Source of the DNA: Clostridiales bacterium | GTDB lineage: Bacteria; Bacillota; Clostridia; Oscillospirales; CAG-272 | Assembly (NCBI GenBank): GCA_022800625.1 | Contig: JAAWQR010000008.1 | Coordinates: 1 to 64,000, forward strand | Direction of reading: 5' to 3' | Length of the DNA stretch: 64,000 nucleotides | Shown here: positions 8,630 through 21,487 of the stretch, one piece after another | How positions within the stretch are numbered: position 1 is the first letter of the stretch | Layout of the letters: each line of letters begins with the position of its first letter | The notes under the pieces: generated by a model | What the model was told of the DNA's origin: nothing | The model's input: the letters and a program-made list of their open reading frames with translations, nothing else | Databases searched by the model: none | Translations under genes and position numbers: made by a program

Positions 8630-8659
8630 AAGCGGCGGTGCAAAAAGCGCCGCCGCTTT
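8630..8659 (+). terminator. Hairpin after the Cys-rich peptide gene
   Basis: A 12-bp stem (AAGCGGCGGTGC pairing with GCGCCGCCGCTT, one wobble) with a 5-nt loop and only a short T run. Likely a plus-strand terminator. Confidence 0.6.
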
Positions 8660-8689
8660 AACAAAAAAACTGCTGTATACACCTTACTG

Positions 8690-8737
8690 ATAAAAAAGCA
8701 GAGCTTTACTTCATCCAATGAGGTAAAGCTCTGCTTT
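8690..8737 (-). terminator. Rho-independent terminator of the coaX unit
   Basis: A 15-bp perfect stem (AAAGCAGAGCTTTAC with its complement at 8723-8737), followed on the minus strand by a T6 run just past the end of coaX. Confidence 0.8.
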
Positions 8738-8775
8738 ATGTATAATTGTTATCTGAAGGCGTACAGTGTATATGA

Positions 8776-9543
8776 TCACTGCTTATTTTTATTATATATA
8801 AGCGTAAGTCCTCGAAGCAAAAGATCGTCATCAATCGTTATCTTATGTTTGCACAAAGGAATTACCTCATTTACAAGACCGCCCGTTGCAACAACGGTGC
8901 AATCATGTCCCAGCTCACTGCAAGCTCTGTCTATAAGTCCGTCTATCGCACCTGCATTTCCGTAGAGCAGCCCGCTTTTAAGAGATTCTGCAGAATTTCT
9001 TCCTATAACTCTCTTCGGCTTTTCAAAAGCAATCTTTGAAAGCAACGCCGCATGGCTGATAAGCGAATCATGTGATACGGCAAGACCGGGAACGATCATA
9101 CTTCCGAGGTATTCCCCGCCCTCTCCTATAACGGAAAAGGTCGTGGCAGTTCCCATGTCAATAATGATAAGCGGAAGAGAATAATACTTGATTCCTGCAA
9201 CTGCTTCAACAACAAGATCGCTGCCGAGCTGAGCCGGATTGTCAATTGCAATCGAAAGTCCTGTCTTAATTCCCGGTCCCACAAGCTTGACTTTGACCTT
9301 TAAATATTTTTCAACTGCTCTCTTAACGCTGAGTGTCACCGACGGTACAACCGAAGATATAATCGCTCCGTCAATGCTTTTCTTATCAAAGCCGTGCATA
9401 TCAAATGCCATTTTCAGCTCAGAGGCGTATTCAAGGTCAGTCGCAGACTGATTTGTTGAGATTCTTTCCCGGAAAAGAATATGTTCTCCGTCAGCACAGC
9501 CTACAGTAATATTCGTATTTCCGATATCAATTGCAAGTATCAT
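8776..9543 (-). CDS. coaX: Type III pantothenate kinase
   Basis: A 255-residue cytosolic enzyme that phosphorylates pantothenate, the first step of coenzyme A synthesis. It is of the CoaX type, which is not feedback-inhibited by CoA. The ASKHA-fold phosphate motifs are present: DIGNTN (Asp6) at the N-terminus, LGSDLVVEAVAG in the middle and DMGTATTFSV for ATP binding, followed by GSMIVPGL and VVATGG. Length is typical. It lies 27 nt downstream of an ECF S component that probably imports pantothenate, so uptake and phosphorylation are paired. CoaE, the last CoA enzyme, is at 31.7 kb. Confidence 0.93.
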   Translation of the reverse strand: MILAIDIGNTNITVGCADGEHILFRERISTNQSATDLEYASELKMAFDMHGFDKKSIDGAIISSVVPSVTLSVKRAVEKYLKVKVKLVGPGIKTGLSIAIDNPAQLGSDLVVEAVAGIKYYSLPLIIIDMGTATTFSVIGEGGEYLGSMIVPGLAVSHDSLISHAALLSKIAFEKPKRVIGRNSAESLKSGLLYGNAGAIDGLIDRACSELGHDCTVVATGGLVNEVIPLCKHKITIDDDLLLRGLTLIYNKNKQ

Positions 9544-9570
9544 CTGATTCCCCCGATTTTCTGAAGCTGA

Positions 9571-10218
9571 TTATTCTTCCGGAGCGGTCGCTTTTTTCTT
9601 GATATCGGCCTTGATAAATCCCGATTTAATAAGCGCGGTTCCTACAGCACCCGTAAGAATCGTCGAAGAAATTGCTTCAACAGTCGCATTTACTCCAATC
9701 GCTACAATCAATAATATAAGCAAGTTACCACTTCCCAGCCATCCTCTTATAGTATCGCTGTTATTAAACAATACCGCCATAGCAACAGACCAAAACGCAG
9801 TATTAAGCAATGCTGAGGAAAATCCTGTAATACAGCATGCAACATAAGAATTAAACCTGCGTACTGCCTTAAAAATATATGCCGACAGAAATCCTGCGAG
9901 AATACGCGTTGCAACAAGCAAAATAAATACAGCAATCGGATTCTCCTGTAAAAGTGCCATTCCCATGGCATCTCCGCCTCCTGCTCCTAATCCAAAGCAC
10001 TTTAAAAAACTTGTAATACCAAAAAAAGCTCCTGTAACGGCTCCGCCTACAGGTCCTACAGCAATGGCGGCAATGGCAACCGGAATGACGTTGAATGTAA
10101 TTTCAACAACGCCTACACTTAGATAACCGAACGGCGTCAGCCACATAACGAGAAGCAATGCACACATCAACGCAAGCGTCACCATTTTTTTTGTTTTTTC
10201 TAATGTTTGAGTTTTCAT
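9571..10218 (-). CDS. ECF transporter S component, probably for pantothenate (PanT-like)
   Basis: A 215-residue integral membrane protein with about six hydrophobic segments: the substrate-binding (S) subunit of an energy-coupling-factor importer that borrows a shared EcfA/EcfT module encoded elsewhere. TPFGYLSVG, then EITFNVIPVAIAAIAVGPVG followed by GAVTGAFFGITSF, fit S components of the pantothenate/riboflavin-like group. The substrate is inferred from co-transcription with coaX. The ATG follows AAAGGAGGAG, an excellent ribosome site. The gene has a clear promoter at 10417-10389 and a leader of about 160 nt with a long stem. Confidence 0.8.
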   Translation of the reverse strand: MKTQTLEKTKKMVTLALMCALLLVMWLTPFGYLSVGVVEITFNVIPVAIAAIAVGPVGGAVTGAFFGITSFLKCFGLGAGGGDAMGMALLQENPIAVFILLVATRILAGFLSAYIFKAVRRFNSYVACCITGFSSALLNTAFWSVAMAVLFNNSDTIRGWLGSGNLLILLIVAIGVNATVEAISSTILTGAVGTALIKSGFIKADIKKKATAPEE

Positions 10219-10290
10219 TTTAGAAAAGCTCCTCCTTTGTTATTATTCCTCATATAAGGATACAATACAGTCGGGCAAAACAAAAACACA

Positions 10291-10367
10291 GCCGATATAA
10301 ATATCCGTCAGATTTTCCGCCTTCAGAAATACCTGCGTTAATTATATTTTGCTTATTTATGATCGGC
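10291..10367 (-). promoter_or_regulatory. Structured 5' leader of the vitamin transporter-coaX unit
   Basis: Between the promoter and the gene, GCCGAT-ATAAATA (5' arm, minus strand) pairs with TATTTAT-ATCGGC over 13 bp with one bulge, enclosing about 50 nt. This may be a regulatory RNA. It matches no riboswitch class that I can recall, and no terminator-like alternative stem is obvious. Confidence 0.35.
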
Positions 10368-10388
10368 AGCGCTAATTCACCCGTTAAT

Positions 10389-10417
10389 ATTATATCATAT
10401 AACGCACTAAATTTCCA
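10389..10417 (-). promoter_or_regulatory. Sigma-A promoter for ECF S component-coaX
   Basis: On the minus strand TGGAAA (10417-10412), a 17-nt spacer and a perfect TATAAT (10394-10389). The transcript should start near 10382. Confidence 0.65.
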
Positions 10418-10444
10418 CCTGTTTTTATCTAAACGAATAATTTA

Positions 10445-10484
10445 AAACTACCGTGCCTCATTTAGCATTAAAGCACGGTAGTTT
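10445..10484 (-). terminator. Terminator of the thiI-to-LTA-synthase-like unit
   Basis: A 12-bp perfect stem (AAACTACCGTGC and its complement) immediately after the stop codon at 10490, followed by TTTTAAATTATT on the minus strand. Confidence 0.75.
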
Positions 10485-10489
10485 ACGTT

Positions 10490-12328
10490 TTATTTTATCA
10501 AAACATCATTTTCATCAAGCAAAAGTCTGCAATCCTCAAGTGTCTTTCTCGCCTTTTTGACTATAGGATCATATATCGATATATCCTCAGACGCACCGTT
10601 TTTCGTATATGCCACTGAATTTATTCCGTTTGCAGTATTCATAAAGAACACATCATTCGTAATAAAGCTTCCGTCTTCCAAATGAACCTGCTCATAACAT
10701 ATGCTTTCACGATCCGGATTAAGAAGATTATGCCCGAACATCACAGCCTTATCGTTTTCAAGCCCGAGCAGGCAGAGAAGCGTCGGCAAGACGTCAATAT
10801 GTCCGCCTACTGTATCAAGCGTCTGCGCTTCTCCAAGTCCCGGAATGTGAATTATCAGCGGTACGCTGAATCTTTCAAACATGTCATAATCACGCCCTAT
10901 AAGCGCTTCAACTCTCGCTCTGTTATCCTCATCGGAGTTGGTCAACGCATAGTGATCTCCGTAGATCACAAAAATTGAATTCTCATAAAGTCCCGCATCT
11001 TTAAGTCCTTCAATAAATTCCCCGAGCACTGTATCAAAATATTTGATCGACTGAACATAAAGCGTATAAAGATCGGGTGTCATATTGTCCTCATCAACAT
11101 ATCTGTCCTCATGAGGAATACCGAACGGATGATGAGAACTGAGCGTTATCATAAATGAATAGAACGGCTCTTTAAAGGTTTTTATTATATCAAGAGACTG
11201 ATTAAAGAAAGATCTGTCGGATATTCCCAAAGTACGCGACTCTATCGTGTCATCAAAGTCCTCTAAAGATATAAAATTATCAAAGCCTTGTGCCGGATAT
11301 GCCAAATTTCTGTTCCAAAATTCCTCATAATAAGCATGAAATACCGTTGATGTAGAATATCCTTCATCCCTCAGTATCCAAGGAAGTCCGTTAAAATTAT
11401 TAGTGGTGTATTTTACATACCCCGCAGCATCAGTAGGACCGAAAAGCGAATTGTTGACCGCAAATTCAGCGTCAGACGTATTTCCTCCGCCTATCTGATA
11501 ATAATAATTCTCAAAATAGAACGAGTCGTTCTGTATCATTTCATTCATTGTCGGTGTAAGCGGTGCGCCCAAGTATTCGGCATCTATCACAAAATCCTGA
11601 AGCGCCTCAACCTGAATTATAAAGACATTTCTTCCCTCAGCTATTCCGAAGTAAGGATTGTCTGTTTCCGCCTCCTGAATGTACTGAGTTTTATCAACAT
11701 TTCCCGAACGGCGAGGAAAATATGTGGCCCTGAAATCATTCGCATGAAAGCAAAGAAATTCACTGCTGATAAACGCCGCCTGAAACGGAGTAAATATAAG
11801 ACACACGCCGACTGCAACAGCGCAAAGAGCAGATACAGAAAAAGAAACTATCGGCTGTATTTTTCCCTTGATCTCTTTTTTTCTTATCTTGTCAAAGTGA
11901 GAGCGATTAACGGCATATATAAACCACAGAGGAAGGTCGATCAGCATTAAAATATGTCTCCATGAGATTAAATCCTGTACACTTCCTTTTACGTTGCCTA
12001 TCTGCCATGCCATTCTGAGAAGACCGAAAGACGGCAGCTTTCCCATATAGCTGTAATAAACAAGATCGACAGTCATAATAACCGAAGCTATAACATACAG
12101 CGTCGCAAGCACGGCAGACGACGCTCGAGGTGAAAACAGCATTATCAGTAAAACTGTAAATGTCAGGAAAAAAGTGCTGACACAAGTAAGCGGAAGCTCA
12201 TAGCTGCCGACATTTATCATTGAATAAAAATTAAGACACTTGAAAAAGAACAAAACCGTAATCAAAGATATAAATATCAGCCGACCGAGAGTTCCCGACC
12301 CGCGTTTTTTTATAATGAATCTGCTCAT
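10490..12328 (-). CDS. LTA synthase-family sulfatase-fold membrane protein
   Basis: A 612-residue protein with about five N-terminal membrane helices (residues about 15-190) and an extracellular alkaline-phosphatase/sulfatase-like domain. Family members move glycerol phosphate or phosphoethanolamine onto envelope polymers such as lipoteichoic acid. Landmarks are AEGRNVFIIQVEALQDF (metal site), GGGNTSDAEF with Thr284 as the likely nucleophile, SSHHPFGIP, and IYGDHYAL (metal site). The C-terminal part (residues about 520-612) is an extension. ATG 12328 is chosen for its GGAG site. It is the last gene of the transcription unit that also holds ligA and pncB. Whether it makes lipoteichoic acid or modifies another polymer cannot be told. 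Confidence 0.85.
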   Translation of the reverse strand: MSRFIIKKRGSGTLGRLIFISLITVLFFFKCLNFYSMINVGSYELPLTCVSTFFLTFTVLLIMLFSPRASSAVLATLYVIASVIMTVDLVYYSYMGKLPSFGLLRMAWQIGNVKGSVQDLISWRHILMLIDLPLWFIYAVNRSHFDKIRKKEIKGKIQPIVSFSVSALCAVAVGVCLIFTPFQAAFISSEFLCFHANDFRATYFPRRSGNVDKTQYIQEAETDNPYFGIAEGRNVFIIQVEALQDFVIDAEYLGAPLTPTMNEMIQNDSFYFENYYYQIGGGNTSDAEFAVNNSLFGPTDAAGYVKYTTNNFNGLPWILRDEGYSTSTVFHAYYEEFWNRNLAYPAQGFDNFISLEDFDDTIESRTLGISDRSFFNQSLDIIKTFKEPFYSFMITLSSHHPFGIPHEDRYVDEDNMTPDLYTLYVQSIKYFDTVLGEFIEGLKDAGLYENSIFVIYGDHYALTNSDEDNRARVEALIGRDYDMFERFSVPLIIHIPGLGEAQTLDTVGGHIDVLPTLLCLLGLENDKAVMFGHNLLNPDRESICYEQVHLEDGSFITNDVFFMNTANGINSVAYTKNGASEDISIYDPIVKKARKTLEDCRLLLDENDVLIK

Positions 12329-12378
12329 ATTTTCTCCATTCTGCCGACACACGGCACAAATAAGATCTCATTCTGTTT

Positions 12379-16418
<4,040 letters not shown>

Positions 16419-16422
<4 letters not shown>

Positions 16423-17870
16423 CTCTTTTCCATTTTGGAATTTAAGAGAGCGTACTTAATATCCCAAAGTTTTTGCGAAAGATCGACGTAATAGTTATGC
16501 GGATTTTCAAATCTTAAAACCTCGTCCCACATGGACGCGATCTCAGAAGCACAATATCTTCTAACCTCATCAAGCGGCGGAATTTTATATACAAGCTCTC
16601 CATTTTTGAATATCGGAACAAGAAGCTCACGCGCGGTGAAGTCAGTCATCAGCTTTCTTTTCCATGTACACTCCGGATCAAAAATTTCAAGAGGCTTATT
16701 TGCGTCAAGCTCTTCATCATGAACACAAAGCAGATCCGCTTCCGCCTTTCCATCGCACGAATAAAGTCTATAAAGCTTTTTAAAGTGCGGATTTGTGATC
16801 TTCGCCGTATTTTCACTGATCTTTATCTTAGGCTCAATATTTCCGTCCTTATCTTCAACCGCTGAAAGCTTATATACGCCGCCGAATACAGCGTCGCTTT
16901 TCGCCGTAATAAGTCTCTCGCCGATGCCGAACGCGTCAATGCACGCACCCTGAGATATAAGCTCGCGGATAAGATATTCATCAAGCGCGTTGGAAGCCAC
17001 GATTTTGCACTCGTTAAGTCCTGCCTCATCAAGCATTTTTCTTGCTTTTCTTGAAATATACGCAATATCGCCCGAATCTATACGGACAGCGCATTTTTTC
17101 ATTCCCATTGGGTGAAGCACGTTCTTGAACGCCTTTATCGCATTGGGTATTCCCGACTTAAATACGCTGTAGGTGTCAACAAGAAGAGTAGGATTCTCGG
17201 GATACAGCTTGCAGTAAGCCTCAAACGCCTCGTATTCGCTGTCAAACATCTGAACCCATGAATGCGCCATAGTGCCGCCGGCAGGAACTCCGTAAAGCTT
17301 ATCTGACAGCGTGCAGGCAGTGCCGGTGCAGCCGCCGATATACGCGGCTCTCGCTCCGTATACAGCAGCATCCTCTCCGTGAGCGCGGCGAGAGCCGAAT
17401 TCGGATATCGGTCTGCCCTCAGCGGCACGCACCATTCTCGACGCTTTCGTTGCAATTAAAGATTGGTGATTTATCGCCAAAAGAAGGTAAGTTTCAATAA
17501 GCTGCGCTTCAATTACAGGCGCGCGAACAGTTAAAATAGGCTCTTGCGGAAAGATGACCGTTCCCTCTGGAAGTGCCCATATATCTCCCGTAAATCTGAA
17601 ATTTGCGAGATATTCAAGAAATTCCTCGCCGAATATTCCTTTTCCTCTGAGAAAATCGATATCCGCGTCCGTAAATCTGAGGTTTTCTATATAAGAAATG
17701 ATCTGCTCAAGACCTGCCGCAACTGCATATCCTCCGCCGTCGGGAACACGTCTGAAAAACACATCAAAATATGCTGTTTTATCCCGCAGTTCTGAATTAA
17801 AATAGCCGCACCCCATAGTCAGCTCATAAAAATCGCAAAGCAGAGCAAGACTGTATTCATCACTCTTCAT
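16419..17870 (-). CDS. pncB: Nicotinate phosphoribosyltransferase
   Basis: A 483-residue cytosolic enzyme of the Preiss-Handler NAD salvage route: nicotinate plus PRPP (with ATP) gives nicotinate mononucleotide. Diagnostic blocks are the N-terminal LLCDFYELTMGCGYF, then FFRRVPDGGGYAVAAGLEQ, the EFGSRRAHG loop, GTMAHSW with the autophosphorylated His, VRIDSGDIAY and FGIGERLIT. I chose the ATG at 17870 because GAGGA is well placed before it; two further in-frame ATGs lie just upstream. It is translationally coupled to the radical SAM gene, and PRPP could come from prs at 50.3 kb. Confidence 0.95.
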
Positions 17871-17917
17871 AAACATCCTCATTCTGCCGCACCGTGCGGC
17901 TTAAAATTTTCAAATGA

Positions 17918-19105
17918 TTAAGCTTCAAACTGATTTTTAATAACGCAGTACCTGCTCTCCCATGCCTCGTTTAACAATGTGTCGTAATCAAGCTTGGCTT
18001 CCTCAGCAATGATCTTTTCGATTTCAGGTCTTGTTTTCGGATGCTTCGGCGTGAATACCGTACAGCAGTCCTCATAAGGAAGAATTGACGTCTCAAACGT
18101 ACCGATGGCTCTCGCTGTGCTTACGATATCATCCTTGTCCATTCCGATACACGGTCTGAACACGGGAATTTCCGCTACAGCCTCCGTCGCGCACATAGCA
18201 GGCAAGGTCTGCGAGGCAACCTGTCCGAGACTCTCTCCCGTTACAATGACCGAGCAGTAATTTTCCGCAGCGCACATTGACGCCAGACGCATCATAAAGC
18301 GTCTGAGTATGAGCGTGAAGTATTCCTCATTGCATCTGTCGCGTATCTCTTCCTGAATTTTCGTAAGGGAGATTACGTGAACTCTCATCTTACCTGAGAA
18401 TTCGGTAAGCTCTGACGCAAGCGTCATAACCTTTTCGCGCGCAAGCTCGCTTGTATAGGGAAAGCTCTCAAAATGCAGCGCATCAAGCGCAAGACCGCGC
18501 CGCATCATCATATATCCTGCAACAGGGGAATCAATACCTCCCGACAGGAGCAAAAGTCCCTTGCCGGCAGAGCCTGCCGGAATTCCTCCCGCTCCTTTTT
18601 CCTGACCTGCATGAATATATGCTTCCCTGTCGCGAATCTCAATTCTTACCGTTACGTCAGGGTGCTTCAAATCGACTTTAAGATCGGGACGCGCGTCAAG
18701 AATTGCGCCGCCCACTTCCGCCGCAATTTCGGGAGATGACAGCGGAAATTTCTTATCGCTTCGCCTTGCCTCTGCTCTGAGCGCGGCGCCCCTCGGAATT
18801 TTGTCCTGCAAATATTCCACGGCTGTTTTAATGATAGAATCCATATTCTTCTCACAAGCCGCCGCTTTGCATATTCCCGCAAAGCCGAATACATGGCGAA
18901 TCTGATCGTACATATCGTCGATCATCTCTTCTGAATTTTTATCAAGAGGTTCGACAAAAACTGTGCTCTGCATATATCTTACGGAAAAATTTCCGATTGC
19001 TTTCGCACGTCTTTTCACTTCCCTGAGCAACAGACTTTCAAAAGAAGCCTTGTTTGCTCCCTTTAGAATTATTTCCCCGTATTTGCAAAGTATAATTTCT
19101 TTCAT
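17918..19105 (-). CDS. thiI: tRNA 4-thiouridine synthetase
   Basis: A 395-residue enzyme that adenylates and thiolates U8 of tRNA and can also provide sulfur for thiamine thiazole. An N-terminal ferredoxin-like and THUMP domain (residues about 1-165) is followed by a PP-loop ATPase with SGGIDS at 188-193. It ends near residue 395 without the rhodanese domain of the E. coli enzyme, the usual form in Firmicutes, which rely on a dedicated cysteine desulfurase. No iscS/nifZ-type gene is adjacent here. It is the first gene of the unit thiI-pncB-radical SAM-ligA-hydrolase-LTA synthase-like. Confidence 0.93.
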   Translation of the reverse strand: MKEIILCKYGEIILKGANKASFESLLLREVKRRAKAIGNFSVRYMQSTVFVEPLDKNSEEMIDDMYDQIRHVFGFAGICKAAACEKNMDSIIKTAVEYLQDKIPRGAALRAEARRSDKKFPLSSPEIAAEVGGAILDARPDLKVDLKHPDVTVRIEIRDREAYIHAGQEKGAGGIPAGSAGKGLLLLSGGIDSPVAGYMMMRRGLALDALHFESFPYTSELAREKVMTLASELTEFSGKMRVHVISLTKIQEEIRDRCNEEYFTLILRRFMMRLASMCAAENYCSVIVTGESLGQVASQTLPAMCATEAVAEIPVFRPCIGMDKDDIVSTARAIGTFETSILPYEDCCTVFTPKHPKTRPEIEKIIAEEAKLDYDTLLNEAWESRYCVIKNQFEA

Positions 19106-19212
19106 AATAATATTACCGCATATTAAATTTATTTTTTACTGTCAGCGCACTGCGGTATATTTTACCGAATACGGCATGACAGACTGATTTTGCTGAAAAT
19201 ACATTCTTATTT

Positions 19213-19241
19213 ATTGTACCATAAAATCAATAAAATAGAAA
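19213..19241 (-). promoter_or_regulatory. Sigma-A promoter for the thiI unit
   Basis: Minus strand TTTCTA (19241-19236), 17 nt, then TACAAT (19218-19213) preceded by TGG, an extended -10. Confidence 0.5.
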
Positions 19242-19364
19242 GTAGTACGGGGAATTTTTTTGAATTATGATTCAAATTTGTATAAAACGGAACTGAAAAT
19301 CAAAAGCAGGCCTTTTACATTAAAGAAATTCAAATTATTCCGTAAATTCCTATTTATTATGATT

Positions 19365-19415
19365 AAAAAATATTATGACCGACGGTAAGTCTAATTTTGA
19401 AGTACTACCGCCGGT
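19365..19415 (-). terminator. Probable terminator of the SulP gene
   Basis: ACCGACGGTA pairs with TACCGCCGGT (one mismatch) around an 18-nt loop, followed on the minus strand by an ATTTTTT run, 90 nt after the SulP stop. Confidence 0.5.
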
Positions 19416-19504
19416 TACGGGCAAATTATACATATTCAAATTCGCCTGATACCTTAATTATTATAAAGATCCGAATTTCTTACAGTGCATTTATTACTGC
19501 ATCT

Positions 19505-21157
19505 TTATTTTACAAGGCTTTCCGCTTTTGCAAGAGCATCGTCAATATGTGCGCAAAAATATTCTTCCCCGACCTTATCGACAAATCCCGCTTTTTTCAT
19601 TACCGAATACGGCTGCTCGTTCACATGTGAGAGTATAATATTGATATTCGCTCTGCGGCACTTTTCTAAAAGCCCCTCCAAATTGTGCATTGCTGTAGCA
19701 TCTATAGCACTGACACTGCGCATTCTGAGAACAAGGCAGTTTTGACGTTCTTTCAGGGATATTTTCAGTATCTTATCGGCAGCGCCGAAGAAAAGAGGTC
19801 CGCTGATTTCATATACAAGCGTGTTGTCAGGTACGCGGCGAAGAGACAGACTGTCCGCGTCATCCTCATCGTCTGCATATTTCCAGCCTTCGACTTCAGT
19901 TACGTCGCTCATTCTTTTCATGAAGAGAATTGCAGAGAGAAGAACTCCGATCTCGATTGCAACCACAAGATCGAATACAACAGTCAAAACAAACGATGCA
20001 ATGAGAATAATAATATCACTCTTAGGCGCAGATTTTAACAGAGAAATACATTTCCCGAAATCAGCCATGTTAAAGGCTACCATAAATAGTATCGCAGCAA
20101 TCGTCGGCATAGGTATAAGCGAAGCATACGGCATAAGAACGACGAGTATCAGAAGCAGAACTACGGAATGAACCATTCCTGCGACAGGCGTACGTCCGCC
20201 GTTATTTACATTTGCGGCTGTTCGTGCAATAGCTCCCGTAGCCGGTATACCTCCGAAAATCGCAGATGCAATATTTCCCGCTCCCTGCGCCACAAGCTCC
20301 ATGTTTGAACGGTGGCGGCTGTTTACCATACTGTCTGCCACTACGCATGAAAGCAGAGATTCTATTGCAGCAAGCACAGCAATCGTGAAAGCGTCGGGGA
20401 GAACGGTACGGATCGTGCCGAGACTGAACGACGGAATATGCGGCACAGGCAGAGAAGAAGATATTTCATATAAGTCTCCTATGGTATTGACGTTCATATT
20501 AAGTCCCTTTACCATTCCGATTCCGACAAAAACGGCAATCAGCGACGGAGGTATTCTTTTGAAAAATCCGGGAAGATGAGCCCATACGATCAACACCGCA
20601 AGAGATGCGGCTCCGACGGCAAGAGCCTGCACGTTCATTGTTCCGATAAAATCTACTACCGCCTTCATCTTATCCATCGTCTCAATAAGCGGTTCTTCAC
20701 TTACAACAGTAAGACCGAGAAAATCCTTGATCTGTCCGACAAAAATTGTCACGGCAATTCCTGCGGTAAATCCTGTGGTAATTGTGTACGGTATAAATTT
20801 GATAAGATTTCCGAGCCTGAACACGCCCATAAGGATAAGGATCACACCTGCAAGTATCGTTGCGATAATCAATCCATCCATTCCGTTTTTTGCGGCAATT
20901 CCTGCGACTATCGTAGCAAAAGCCGCAGTAGGGCCCGCTATCTGTACACGGCTTCCGCCGAGAAATGAGATTACAAAACCTGCAACAATTGCGGTATAAA
21001 TACCTTTTTCAGGAGCAACTCCCGATGCGAGTGCCAGCGCAATTGAGAGCGGCAGCGCAATTATTGCAACTATAATACCTGCAACCACATCCCTGAAAAA
21101 TTGTTCTTTTGTGTAATTTTTCATGACCGAAAACAGCTTCGGTTTTAACTTATCCAT
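19505..21157 (-). CDS. SulP-family anion transporter with STAS domain
   Basis: A 550-residue secondary transporter for sulfate, bicarbonate or related anions. A sulfate-transporter core with about 10-14 membrane segments (residues about 20-425) begins with DVVAGIIVAIIALPLSIALA and includes the conserved GSRVQIAGPTAAF stretch. A cytoplasmic STAS domain follows (residues about 440-545; VSAIDATAMHNLEGL). The ATG at 21157 follows AAGGGG; upstream in-frame codons lack similarity. The substrate cannot be read from the sequence; bicarbonate and sulfate are both plausible. Confidence 0.92.
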   Translation of the reverse strand: MDKLKPKLFSVMKNYTKEQFFRDVVAGIIVAIIALPLSIALALASGVAPEKGIYTAIVAGFVISFLGGSRVQIAGPTAAFATIVAGIAAKNGMDGLIIATILAGVILILMGVFRLGNLIKFIPYTITTGFTAGIAVTIFVGQIKDFLGLTVVSEEPLIETMDKMKAVVDFIGTMNVQALAVGAASLAVLIVWAHLPGFFKRIPPSLIAVFVGIGMVKGLNMNVNTIGDLYEISSSLPVPHIPSFSLGTIRTVLPDAFTIAVLAAIESLLSCVVADSMVNSRHRSNMELVAQGAGNIASAIFGGIPATGAIARTAANVNNGGRTPVAGMVHSVVLLLILVVLMPYASLIPMPTIAAILFMVAFNMADFGKCISLLKSAPKSDIIILIASFVLTVVFDLVVAIEIGVLLSAILFMKRMSDVTEVEGWKYADDEDDADSLSLRRVPDNTLVYEISGPLFFGAADKILKISLKERQNCLVLRMRSVSAIDATAMHNLEGLLEKCRRANINIILSHVNEQPYSVMKKAGFVDKVGEEYFCAHIDDALAKAESLVK

Positions 21158-21204
21158 GATAAAATTACCCCTTCCTTCTGTGTAATTTTGAAAATGGGCA
21201 TGAA

Positions 21205-21238
21205 GAAACGGCAATTTTCATGAGAAAATTGCCGTTTC
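21205..21238 (-). terminator. Hairpin after tRNA-Ser
   Basis: GAAACGGCAATTTT pairs perfectly with its complement around a 6-nt loop, 5 nt beyond the tRNA 3' end on the minus strand. The T run is weak (TTTCTTC), so this is a terminator or processing signal. Confidence 0.55.
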
Positions 21239-21243
21239 GGTTA

Positions 21244-21328
21244 CGCAGGGAGTGGGATTCGAACCCACGTGCCTTTTGGGCAAACGGTTTTCAAGACCGC
21301 CTCGTTATGACCGCTTCGATATCCCTGC
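21244..21328 (-). tRNA. tRNA-Ser (UGA anticodon)
   Basis: On the minus strand the 7-bp acceptor stem GCAGGGA/TCCCTGC, discriminator G, a long class II variable arm (GTTTGCCC...GGCAC) and T loop GGTTCGAATCC are all present. The anticodon loop is CTTGAAA, giving UGA. CCA is not encoded. It has its own consensus promoter. Confidence 0.95.
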
Positions 21329-21355
21329 ACCTGTTATTGAAGCCGTGCAAGTAGT

Positions 21356-21384
21356 ATTATATAACAGTTTCATTGTTTTGTCAA
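21356..21384 (-). promoter_or_regulatory. Consensus sigma-A promoter for tRNA-Ser
   Basis: Minus strand TTGACA (21384-21379), 17-nt spacer, TATAAT (21361-21356): a perfect consensus 27 nt before the tRNA. Confidence 0.85.
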
Positions 21385-21440
21385 TAGCAAATGCTGAAAA
21401 TTTTGATTTTTGTTTTTACATGAAACGTTACCTTGGAAAA

Positions 21441-21472
21441 AGCAATACGGGACTGCCTTGAATCGCAGTCCC
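21441..21472 (-). terminator. Terminator of the dapF-dapL-esterase unit
   Basis: GGGACTGC/GCAGTCCC stem with an 8-nt loop just after the esterase stop on the minus strand; the T run (CTTTTT) comes a few nt later. Confidence 0.6.
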
Positions 21473-21487
21473 ATATTTGATTGATAG

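Larger units (their letters stand above)
19106..19504. other. Gene-free stretch between SulP and thiI
   Basis: About 400 AT-rich nt. It contains the thiI promoter (19241-19213) and a hairpin serving as the SulP terminator (19365-19415). I see nothing else in it. Confidence 0.6.
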
